A stretch of 10,735 nt of DNA from positions 1 through 10,735 of the forward strand of contig JASHXQ010000257.1 in assembly GCA_030043455.1 (NCBI GenBank), read 5' to 3'. Positions 1 to 6,451 of the stretch are shown in pieces (position 1 is the stretch's first letter; each line of letters opens with the position of its first letter). The notes below the pieces were generated by a model. That model had not been told where the DNA came from. It worked only from the letters and a program-made list of their open reading frames with translations, and ran no database searches. Made by a program: the position numbers and the translations under genes. The DNA comes from Nitrososphaerales archaeon (GTDB lineage Archaea > Thermoproteota > Nitrososphaeria > Nitrososphaerales > CADDZS01).

Positions 1-286
1 GGGTTGTTGAGGTAGCCGTACTTGTAAGGCTGGACGAAGATATAGAAGAGAAGGAACTAGAAGGGGATGAAGTCGACAATGAAGACATCGGGGAACTAGA
101 GGAACTCGTAGTCAAGATAGACGAAGAGCTAGAGGAAGAAGAAGTTGAGCTGATAGAACTTGTTGTAGACAAGGTTTTGCTCACCCCCATTGATAGAACC
201 GCCCCAGCGGCCACTACAATTATTACAATGACTACAACTGCAACCAGAATTCTAGAGATAGCCAGGTTTTGCCTTCTGTAATACAA
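1..286 (-). CDS. Membrane-anchored Ser/Thr-rich surface protein, N-terminal part (possibly a solute-binding protein); truncated by the window edge
   Basis: An open frame of 95 codons runs from a TTG at 286 off the left end. The N-terminus is short and basic (YYRR, then a further Arg at residue 14). A helix of about 22 hydrophobic residues (approximately 15-36, rich in V, I and A) follows. After that comes a low-complexity linker of about 50 residues made almost only of Ser and Thr, including a run of eight Ser. This architecture is usual for archaeal ABC-transporter solute-binding proteins and other surface proteins, where the linker is probably glycosylated and lifts the domain off the membrane. 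The N-terminus could also be a class III (pilin-like) signal peptide. An in-frame TGA at 296-298 rules out a longer start, and TTG 286 is the only usable start before the helix. The functional domain lies outside the window, so the ligand and even the transporter role are inference. Confidence 0.66.
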   Translation of the reverse strand, partial: MYYRRQNLAISRILVAVVVIVIIVVAAGAVLSMGVSKTLSTTSSISSTSSSSSSSSILTTSSSSSPMSSLSTSSPSSSFSSISSSSLTSTATSTT

Positions 287-320
287 AGAGTACGTTCAAA
301 AGAAGCGGAACAAGTCGCTT

Positions 321-331
321 CTATTTAAGAA
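321..331 (-). promoter_or_regulatory. TATA-like box upstream of the truncated surface-protein gene
   Basis: Read on the minus strand this is TTCTTAAATAG, centred about 40 bases before the TTG at 286. Archaeal transcription usually starts about 25 bases after the box, which would give a leader of roughly 14 bases. The spacing is less exact than for the other genes here, so support is moderate. Confidence 0.4.
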
Positions 332-518
332 TAGTCGAAATTTGGCCGAGTACAGCTTCGCAAATCTCTTGACAAGGTTGTGATCAATCTACTTGCATCG
401 CTATGAGTCGATAGCTAGCCTCATGCTAGATTTTTCATAAGTTTTTTTAGCGAGACACTAAACGGAACTGTGCCTTACTAAAAGCTATGAATTTTCCGTC
501 GAACATGAAATCGGGTCC

Positions 519-536
519 TAACAAATACAAAATTTC
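519..536 (-). terminator. T-rich stretch directly after the VOC gene, possible archaeal terminator
   Basis: On the minus strand the VOC stop codon is followed at once by AATTTTGTATTTGTTA, a T-rich tract without a clear stem-loop. Archaeal RNA polymerase commonly terminates at such T-rich tracts. The rest of the space up to 287 holds no gene I can support. Its other AT-rich run (plus-strand T7 near 442-448) is T-rich only for plus-strand transcripts, and no plus-strand gene lies upstream of it. Confidence 0.35.
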
Positions 537-1029
537 ATTTCAAGCTGATCGTCTGTGGCCATGCGATTTCAAGAACTATTCCAAACAACTTTTCTGTATC
601 CAGGTAGGCGTAGCGTGAGCCTTCAGGATAAGGAGGCGGACACTTGGATTCTTGTAGGACTTGGATCCCCAAAGCCTTCCACTTTTTCATTTCGGCATCG
701 TAATCGTCCACGTAAACTCCGAGGTGATGCATTCCTTCTCCACGCTTATCCAGAAATTCTTGAAAGATCGTCTCCCCGCGCAGTACTTGGAGCAACTCCA
801 GTTCCCATCCACCAACGTTGGCGGTAAGAGCTCTATTGAGATAATCCGCGGGTCTACCGTAGACTCTAGCTTCCACCGCAGGAAATTCTTCCTCTACAAA
901 CGGTCCTAGTCCAAACTTTTCGTACTCCTTGGCTGTCTTACGAGCGTCTCTAACGACCATTCCAACTTGAAACTTGGTCGCGGATTTCAAGAGAGAAATG
1001 GGGGGTAGATTTCCGGGAATTTGGACCAT
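535..1029 (-). CDS. VOC-superfamily protein (glyoxalase I / methylmalonyl-CoA epimerase fold)
   Basis: This 164 aa protein has two beta-alpha-beta-beta-beta modules, at about residues 19-82 and 98-157. Four residues sit where metal ligands lie in the family: Gln21 (FQVGMVVRD), Glu78 (WELELLQ), His102 (GMHHLGVYVDD) and Glu154 (GIVLEIAW). A Gln/Glu/His/Glu set is that of human zinc-type glyoxalase I, whereas methylmalonyl-CoA epimerase uses His/Gln/His/Glu. Known members isomerise or epimerise methylglyoxal-thiol adducts or 2-methyl-acyl-CoAs, and others are dioxygenases, so the substrate cannot be assigned. The ATG at 1029 follows a TATA-like box by about 28 bases, suggesting its own leaderless transcript besides read-through from the aldolase-like gene 54 bases upstream. 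It is the last gene of the E1-aldolase set and may handle a reactive aldehyde or acyl intermediate made there. Fold assignment is firm and function is not. Confidence 0.85.
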   Translation of the reverse strand: MVQIPGNLPPISLLKSATKFQVGMVVRDARKTAKEYEKFGLGPFVEEEFPAVEARVYGRPADYLNRALTANVGGWELELLQVLRGETIFQEFLDKRGEGMHHLGVYVDDYDAEMKKWKALGIQVLQESKCPPPYPEGSRYAYLDTEKLFGIVLEIAWPQTISLK

Positions 1030-1051
1030 CGAAGCTTTCGCCAGTCTGTGT

Positions 1052-1061
1052 TGATTTTAAG
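1052..1061 (-). promoter_or_regulatory. TATA-like box for the VOC gene
   Basis: The minus-strand sequence CTTAAAATCA is centred about 28 bases before the ATG at 1029, the distance expected for a leaderless archaeal transcript. It lies in the 54-base gap after the aldolase-like gene and suggests that the last gene can be expressed alone. Confidence 0.45.
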
Positions 1062-1083
1062 GTTGCCAACTAAACAGCATGAG

Positions 1084-2208
1084 CTACTGAAATCTTCCGC
1101 GGGCTGCAACTGGCACTAGCATTTCAACATCACCCTTGCGAGAGATGACATAATTATCATGCAGGCAGGTCGTCGTGTCAATATTAGATGGAACGAGTTC
1201 CACCTTATCCCCCCGACGCATTGTAACACCGGAGCCCAGTTCTACGTGGATGTGCTCCGCGTTCAATTCCACGACCTTCATCCCTCTCCTTTCCACTCTT
1301 AACTGGGGCAGACCAGCATCACCACTGATCGCCGTACCACCCGCATCTAGGATCGCCCGATCCGGCTTCGGAAGACTGATCACTTGAGCTTGCACCCAGA
1401 GAGCGTAATCGAACTCTGGACTGAATCGGTGGTGATAAGTGTCCATCAAAATGTACGAACCCGCTTGAATCTCGGTGACACCTGGAACAGTCGCGGCGAC
1501 TTTGTACGATGTACTACTCCCGCAGCTCACAATGTCGACAGGGATACCTCTATCCTCAATGGCGTCTTTTGTATGGACTAGTCTCTCAATTGCCTCTCTC
1601 GCAACGGAATTACTTTTTTCGTAATCGGGGGCTTCTGGTAAGCCTCCCTCGTATCCCATAATACCCACAAAATGGACGTTTGGCAGCTTCGATATTTGAA
1701 CCGCAAGCTCTGCCCCTGGTTTTCCGTGCGGAACTCCGCAACGATTCAGCATTCCTTCAAGTTTGGTATCACCGGTCGGTCCACCACCGCTCAGATTTAC
1801 ATCCACTACGAGACCCACCTGAGATCCGTTAACAGAAGCCGCGTTGGAGATATCCTTCGCATTGCCGAGATCGTCTACGGCTACCTTCAAATCGCAGTAC
1901 TTCGCGAGGTTCGCCAGACGCTTCGTTTTCAACTCTCCAATAATCTCGTTTGCGATCAGGATATTCGCAATTCCTGCCTGAGCCATGACTTCCGCCTCTC
2001 CCAGTTTCGCACACGTTATTCCTGAGGAACCCCCGGCAATCTGTCTGTGAGCCAAAAAGGGGGACTTGTGGATCTTGGTATGTGCCCTAAGTCCACACTT
2101 CTTGGAGCTGAGGAAATCCCTCATGGTTCGAATATTTTTCTCAGCAGTCTCTATGTCAATGATCAGAGCCGGCGTGTCTACTTCGTTGACTTTCATAGTT
2201 TGAATCAC
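1084..2208 (-). CDS. D-threonine aldolase / DSD1-family PLP-dependent enzyme
   Basis: This 374 aa protein is a normal family length. Its alanine-racemase-type barrel spans about residues 10-255, starting at VDTPALIIDIE. The PLP lysine is Lys45 in RAHTKIHKSP. A C-terminal beta domain follows, with DAGGTAISGD at about 288-297 and CLHDNYV at 348-354. Relatives cleave D-threonine or 3-hydroxyaspartate to glycine plus an aldehyde or glyoxylate, or dehydrate D-serine, using a metal bound in a His-x-Asp or His-x-Cys motif of the C-terminal domain. Here that site reads PSNID (340-344): the Asp is kept but the His appears to be Asn342, so activity may be altered. It begins 14 bases after the E1 beta stop, in an apparent operon. 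The start is GTG at 2208, or ATG at 2196 (370 aa); neither has a good ribosome site. The family is clear; aldolase versus dehydratase or racemase is open. Confidence 0.85.
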   Translation of the reverse strand: MIQTMKVNEVDTPALIIDIETAEKNIRTMRDFLSSKKCGLRAHTKIHKSPFLAHRQIAGGSSGITCAKLGEAEVMAQAGIANILIANEIIGELKTKRLANLAKYCDLKVAVDDLGNAKDISNAASVNGSQVGLVVDVNLSGGGPTGDTKLEGMLNRCGVPHGKPGAELAVQISKLPNVHFVGIMGYEGGLPEAPDYEKSNSVAREAIERLVHTKDAIEDRGIPVDIVSCGSSTSYKVAATVPGVTEIQAGSYILMDTYHHRFSPEFDYALWVQAQVISLPKPDRAILDAGGTAISGDAGLPQLRVERRGMKVVELNAEHIHVELGSGVTMRRGDKVELVPSNIDTTTCLHDNYVISRKGDVEMLVPVAARGRFQ

Positions 2209-2222
2209 GAATTGTTCGAGAA

Positions 2223-3260
2223 TCAGGACCCGTAGGAAACGACGTCCCTCACAGCAGCAGAGATTTTAGCGACATCGGGCAAGATAGTACGCTCCAAGTC
2301 TTTGGAATAGGGAATGGGAACGGTTGGAGTGGCGACAATCTTGATCGGAGCTTTCAGGCTCCCGAACCCCCGGTCTGCGACCATTGCCGCGATCTCCGAA
2401 CCCATCCCACATCGTTCGTAGTCTTCATCGACGATTACTAGTCGCTTGGTTTTGGCCACTGAATCCAGGATCGTCTTTTCATCCAGAGGGACGAGAGTCC
2501 GCGGATCGATGACTTCGGCGCTTATACCCTCCTGCTTATGCAAGAGATGTGCAGTCTCCACAGCTTTCTGAACCATTGCCGAAATTGCCACGATGGATAC
2601 ATCTTTGCCTCTTCTCTTGACTTCCGCTACTCCAAAAGGAATAGTATATTCATCAATGGGAACCTGTCCTTTCGAAGAATACAATCCACGATGTTCAAAG
2701 AAGATTACCGGGTCCTGATCTCTGATGGCAGTTTTTAGGAGACCCTTGGCATCCCATGGTGTCGCCGGCACCACTATTTTCAATCCTGGACTGTGTGCGA
2801 ACAGGGCATAGTTAGCCATCGAGTGTACCGCTGCAAAGGACGAACCCGCCCCGATTGTGGTTCGAATCACAAGGGGAATGTTGTACTGCCCACCCATGAT
2901 GTAACGCAGCTTGCCCGCATTGTTAGTCAGTTGATCGAAACACACTCCTGCAAAATCGACGAACATCAGCTCCACCACGGGCTTCAAGCCGGTAATGGCA
3001 GCGCCGACACCTGCCCCAATAAATGAGGCCTCTGAGATCGGAGTGTCGCGGACCCTCTCCGGGCCGAATCTTTTCAGAAATTTTTCTGAAGGAGTGACAC
3101 CCAAAGGTCCTCCGCCAAAAAACACCCGCAGATCTTCCCCCATGAGAAAGACACGGGAATCCCGCTCCATCTCCTCATAGAGTGCCTCAGTGATGGCTTC
3201 CCGGTACGAGATTTCTTTGGTTTTCGCGATTTGTTGTTGCGTTTCCATTTCTTTACTCAA
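2223..3260 (-). CDS. 2-oxoacid / acetoin-type dehydrogenase E1 component, beta subunit
   Basis: This 345 aa protein matches the usual size of E1 beta subunits. The N-terminal Pyr domain carries GEDLRVF (41-47) and the ThDP-activating Glu77 in DTPISEASFIGAGVG. His146 lies in the AVHSMANYALFAHSPGLK stretch that normally reads GHHS, and PATPWDAKGLL follows. The transketolase C-terminal domain runs from about residue 210, with IDPRTLVPLD (251-260) and VPIPYSKDLE (314-323). With E1 alpha it should form an alpha2beta2 enzyme that decarboxylates a 2-oxoacid, or cleaves acetoin, and passes the acyl group to a lipoyl E2. No E2 or E3 gene is in the window. It follows E1 alpha by 6 bases, so translation is probably coupled. 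The start is TTG at 3260, preceded by GAGG four bases upstream, or ATG at 3248 (341 aa). Subunit identity is certain; the substrate is not. Confidence 0.93.
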   Translation of the reverse strand: MSKEMETQQQIAKTKEISYREAITEALYEEMERDSRVFLMGEDLRVFFGGGPLGVTPSEKFLKRFGPERVRDTPISEASFIGAGVGAAITGLKPVVELMFVDFAGVCFDQLTNNAGKLRYIMGGQYNIPLVIRTTIGAGSSFAAVHSMANYALFAHSPGLKIVVPATPWDAKGLLKTAIRDQDPVIFFEHRGLYSSKGQVPIDEYTIPFGVAEVKRRGKDVSIVAISAMVQKAVETAHLLHKQEGISAEVIDPRTLVPLDEKTILDSVAKTKRLVIVDEDYERCGMGSEIAAMVADRGFGSLKAPIKIVATPTVPIPYSKDLERTILPDVAKISAAVRDVVSYGS

Positions 3261-3266
3261 CCATCC

Positions 3267-4274
3267 TCAGTAGTGCCCGCTAGCGAAGACATCGCTTACA
3301 GCATCTGTTGCGTTTCCAGCGGGAGATTTCCTTGCAAAATCCAGGGCGCTCGTCACTTTTTCGTTTGCTTCTTTCTCCATGACTTCTGCCTGCCCATCAC
3401 TCAAAATTCCTCTCTCTTTCAAGGAGGCCTTGAAAAGTACAACTGGATCTCTTTTCAACCAAGCTTGCACCTCTTGATCGCTACGATAGGTCTCCGCGGG
3501 ATCCCCTGACTCATGACCTTCATATCTATAGGTGAGTGCCTCGATCAAGGTGGGGCCCCCACCGGATCTAGCCCTCTGGACGGCATTTTTTGCGACAGAG
3601 TAGATCTTTAGGACGTCCATACCGTCGACCTGCACGCCGGGTATGGCATAAGAGCTCGCCCGGTCAGCTATCTTTACCGGAGTAGTGTCCGTAATTCTGG
3701 TCGATTCCGCGTAGAGGTTATTCTCACAAACAAAGACTACCGGGAGCTTCCAGATTGAAGCGAGATTCAACGATTCGTGGAACGTTCCTTGGTTATTGGC
3801 ACCGTCTCCAAAAAACGGCACCGCTATCTGATCTGTTCCACGCATCTTGGCAGACAGAGCCGCGCCCACCGCCAGTGGTAACCCACCTCCCACTATGGGG
3901 GTTGCTGCGATATCGCCGACACTGAAATCTGCGGTGTGCATATCTCCGGCTTTGCCCTTGCACACCCCCGAGCTTTTTCCCAAGAATTCCGCCATCATCG
4001 TATTGATGTCACCTCCCTTTGCAAGGCATTCCCCGTGCCCTCTGTGCGTGGCAGTAATGAAATCATCCTTTCGGAGGTTGTAACAAACTCCCACCTGCAC
4101 CGCCTCCTGCCCGATTCCTAGATGAAGTGTACCTCCGATCTCACCCGACGCGAAGAGATCCCTCAGTGTTGACTCCATTGCCCTAATAAGAAGCATCCGC
4201 TTGAACATCTCCAGCAGGATCGATTCATCGGGCTGCTGGACCTCCCTGTTTTGGATTATAACGGATTCGTTCAT
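3267..4274 (-). CDS. 2-oxoacid / acetoin-type dehydrogenase E1 component, alpha subunit
   Basis: This 335 aa protein has the full E1 alpha pattern. It shows HLGIGQEAVQVG (51-62), THRGHGECLAKG (76-87) and KAGDMHTAD (108-116). The ThDP/Mg2+ motif runs from GDG (156-158) to the Asn pair 185-186 with 26 residues between. The loop YRYEGHESGDPAETYR (249-264) contains the conserved His254. A GHxxGDP loop is closer to acetoin-dehydrogenase-type E1 alpha than to the GHSxxDP of pyruvate and branched-chain enzymes, but this is a weak guide. It is the first gene of the set E1 alpha, E1 beta, aldolase-like, VOC. The ATG at 4274 lies about 31 bases after a TATA-like box and no ribosome site is seen, so a leaderless or very short-leader message is likely. 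The E1 role is firm, while pyruvate, branched-chain 2-oxoacid or acetoin as substrate is undecided. Confidence 0.93.
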   Translation of the reverse strand: MNESVIIQNREVQQPDESILLEMFKRMLLIRAMESTLRDLFASGEIGGTLHLGIGQEAVQVGVCYNLRKDDFITATHRGHGECLAKGGDINTMMAEFLGKSSGVCKGKAGDMHTADFSVGDIAATPIVGGGLPLAVGAALSAKMRGTDQIAVPFFGDGANNQGTFHESLNLASIWKLPVVFVCENNLYAESTRITDTTPVKIADRASSYAIPGVQVDGMDVLKIYSVAKNAVQRARSGGGPTLIEALTYRYEGHESGDPAETYRSDQEVQAWLKRDPVVLFKASLKERGILSDGQAEVMEKEANEKVTSALDFARKSPAGNATDAVSDVFASGHY

Positions 4275-4298
4275 TCTGTCAGTGCGACATCCCGAGAT

Positions 4299-4311
4299 CT
4301 AATATTAATCT
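4299..4311 (-). promoter_or_regulatory. TATA-like box for the E1 alpha-E1 beta-aldolase operon
   Basis: The minus-strand core GATTAATATTAGA is centred about 31 bases before the E1 alpha ATG at 4274. This predicts a start site within a few bases of the initiation codon. Upstream lies the palindrome AATCTAGATT (4340-4349). Confidence 0.55.
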
Positions 4312-4336
4312 TTCAGAAATTACTCCACAGATCCAC

Positions 4337-4353
4337 GCTAATCTAGATTGAGC
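4337..4353. promoter_or_regulatory. AATCTAGATT palindrome upstream of the E1 operon promoter, possible operator
   Basis: A perfect 10-base palindrome (4340-4349) is flanked by GCT on one side and AGC on the other, offset by one base. It sits about 40 bases upstream of the TATA-like box of E1 alpha, a position where archaeal Lrp-type activators often bind. Short palindromes occur by chance, so this is only a candidate. Confidence 0.25.
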
Positions 4354-4629
4354 TCATTGATACTTGATCATCGACAGGATATTTTCAATGTCAGAATATA
4401 GAAGCTTGAAAGGGCGAGTACTGGAGCTTAAGGGGCATTCCAGATGGGAAATTGGAAAAAATGAGCGAAGTACTGGCTTGAAAAAGGGAGGAATAATCAC
4501 TAGTGGGCGGTATTGGAACGCAACACAATTCTCTCACAAAATCGTGCGAGCTAAGACTTGGTGGGTCACCATATCCTGGAGCTTTTCTCGTTCGATCAGG
4601 AAATACCCTAACGGGAAGTGTGAAGGGCA
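4354..4629. other. Gap between E1 alpha and the ThDP enzyme with no supported gene
   Basis: The open frames here (plus 4364-4633 and minus 4391-4630) have no family pattern I recognise. The minus one would start on a GTG overlapping the stop of the ThDP gene with no ribosome site. On the minus strand, downstream of the ThDP-enzyme stop, there are two T-rich runs (CCCTTTTTC near 4480-4488 and CATTTTTTCC near 4454-4463) that could end that transcript. I see no RNA gene. Confidence 0.5.
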
Positions 4630-6336
4630 CTAGACACTTTCAATCTTGAACTTGGGTTCTCCCAGAGCCATCCGGTGAAATTCGTGAAACCCTTCCGGCA
4701 AATCAGCAGTCCCCACAACAAATTCCACTATGGCCGGGGATCCTTCTTTGTTAGCTCTGTATGCTTCCCTCAGTGCGTTTTCGATGTCATTGGGAGCCTC
4801 TACTCGCCTCCCGAAACACTTGTTCGCTTCAGCGAACTTTACAAAATCCGGCTGGAAAGTAAATTTGGTCTCCGTGATTTTTCCGGACTCTACCCAGTGT
4901 GTCTGGATGTAATTCTCCCATCCCAGTGCGGAATTGTTCATCACTACCCAAGTGACCGGTGCATGATACTGGACTGCCGTGGGTACCTCATTCATGGCGA
5001 ACTGGAACGCGCCATCGCCTGTAGTGCACACTACATTCATATCCGGGCGGGTCAACTTGGCAGCGATGGCACCCACAATTCCCAAACCGAAACAAGTCTG
5101 CTCGGGCATGCCCATACAGGCGCCCGCGTCGAGGACCTTGTAATAGGGAAAATAGTAGGACCAGAGATCCTGGGATCCATTCTCGTTCGAGAGAATCGTA
5201 TTTTTCCCAAAGACTCTGTTCAGCTCTCTCACGATTCTCTTGGTTCTTATTGGAGTTTCGTTCGTTCTGCATTCCTCGTCGACCAGTGCTTCGAATTCCT
5301 TTTTTGCCCTAACAAGATCCTCCAATCTTTCTCCAGTATCTTTTTCGCTTTTCATCATGTTGGCAGTTCTGGCGACAAGATCATGAAGTACTAACTTGGC
5401 ATCGCCCACCAGAGCAACATCCGGGACAAAGTTTCTCCCCAAATCGTTGGGTTCCACATCGATTACCACTAATTTGGCACGATCAGGAAAATATTTCCAG
5501 ACCCCTGTTTCGAACTCTTCGTTCTTGGATCCGATAACTATCAGGAGGTCAGCATCTTGGAATACCTTCTTGGAGATCCCCGTTCTGTAGATGCCCACCA
5601 GACCGCAGGCAAGTGGATGATCTTCTGGGATCGATCCTCTTCCGGAAGCGGTCGTGAGGACTGGGATCATCAGCGCCTCTGCGAAATCACGAATTTCCTT
5701 GAATGCTCCGGAGAGATAGATTCCTCCACCAGCCACGATTACAGGCCTCTCTGCCCTGGTGATGAGATCGACCGCATCAACAACGTCATGTTCGTCTGCC
5801 CTAGATTTTCTCGGTCTAACAGGGATATACTTTTGACCAATGTAGTTCGAGTCGCCCACGTCGTTGGGGATCTCGAGAAATACTGGACCGGGCCGTCCGC
5901 TCATTGAAATCGTGAAGGCCCTTCTCATTGCCCAAGGAATTTTCTCCGGTTTGGTAACGCGATAAGCCCATTTCGAGATCGGACGGAAACTCGTTACCAT
6001 GTCCGTTTCCTGCATCTGCGCCATACCCTCTGTTCCCATCTCAGAACACGGGACTGGAGCAATCACTGGCATGCAACCTGTGTTTGCTTCGAGAAACCCT
6101 GCAAACATATTCGCCACCCCCGGTCCAGGACTGTTTACGCAGATGCCTGGCTTTCCAGCGAGACGAGAGTGCGCCATCGCCATGAAAACGCTGTGCAGCT
6201 CGTGACGTACGAGAATTGGTTTTACATCAGTTTCCGAGAGGTAATCCCAGAAATCCCAGGGACCTGCGATTAGACCAAAGGCAAAACTGGATCTTTCGCG
6301 GGACAGAGCGTCAACGACGGACTTCCAAGCTTTCAT
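4630..6336 (-). CDS. Thiamine-diphosphate-dependent enzyme of the acetolactate synthase / 2-oxoacid decarboxylase superfamily
   Basis: This 568 aa protein has the three domains of the acetolactate synthase large-subunit type. The Pyr domain (about 1-170) carries the catalytic Glu46 in ILVRHE, so it is not glyoxylate carboligase, which lacks this Glu. It also has SPGPG (69-73) and an MQETDMV block like the FQE region of acetolactate synthase. The middle domain (about 185-320) opens with ERPVIVAGGG. The PP domain (about 365-560) has GDGAFQFAMNE (440-450) ending at the Asn pair 467-468, exactly GDG-x24-NN. The segment GACMGMPEQTCFG (405-417) departs from the usual GGLGTMGYG, so the substrate is probably not standard pyruvate condensation. 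No regulatory small subunit follows. It has its own TATA-like box about 28 bases before the ATG. The reaction is likely decarboxylation or carboligation of a 2-oxoacid, and the substrate is unknown. FAD binding cannot be judged. Confidence 0.88.
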   Translation of the reverse strand: MKAWKSVVDALSRERSSFAFGLIAGPWDFWDYLSETDVKPILVRHELHSVFMAMAHSRLAGKPGICVNSPGPGVANMFAGFLEANTGCMPVIAPVPCSEMGTEGMAQMQETDMVTSFRPISKWAYRVTKPEKIPWAMRRAFTISMSGRPGPVFLEIPNDVGDSNYIGQKYIPVRPRKSRADEHDVVDAVDLITRAERPVIVAGGGIYLSGAFKEIRDFAEALMIPVLTTASGRGSIPEDHPLACGLVGIYRTGISKKVFQDADLLIVIGSKNEEFETGVWKYFPDRAKLVVIDVEPNDLGRNFVPDVALVGDAKLVLHDLVARTANMMKSEKDTGERLEDLVRAKKEFEALVDEECRTNETPIRTKRIVRELNRVFGKNTILSNENGSQDLWSYYFPYYKVLDAGACMGMPEQTCFGLGIVGAIAAKLTRPDMNVVCTTGDGAFQFAMNEVPTAVQYHAPVTWVVMNNSALGWENYIQTHWVESGKITETKFTFQPDFVKFAEANKCFGRRVEAPNDIENALREAYRANKEGSPAIVEFVVGTADLPEGFHEFHRMALGEPKFKIESV

Positions 6337-6358
6337 CGACTGGCCGGCTTGTTCTTTT

Positions 6359-6368
6359 CATTTATTTC
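6359..6368 (-). promoter_or_regulatory. TATA-like box for the ThDP-enzyme gene
   Basis: The minus-strand sequence GAAATAAATG is centred about 28 bases before the ATG at 6336. That is right for a leaderless archaeal transcript, and it supports both this start and separate transcription from the permease gene 115 bases upstream. Confidence 0.55.
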
Positions 6369-6451
6369 TTTCATAGTTGGCGCTAGGCGAAGTATGACAA
6401 ATTTCAAGTTTAGCAGTCAATCAGACCGGAGCGATCACAAACTCCACTTGA

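Noticed and set aside
4391..4630. 79 aa minus-strand ORF after the ThDP gene
   Set aside because: It would begin on a GTG overlapping the stop codon of the ThDP gene, has no ribosome site or promoter, and shows no protein-like pattern.
4364..4633. 89 aa plus-strand ORF in the E1-ThDP gap
   Set aside because: It runs against the cluster, overlaps the 3' end of the ThDP gene and the E1 upstream region, and has no recognisable domain.
4675..5394. 239 aa plus-strand ORF opposite the ThDP gene
   Set aside because: It is fully antisense to a gene with intact ThDP motifs, and its product has no family pattern, so it is a shadow frame.
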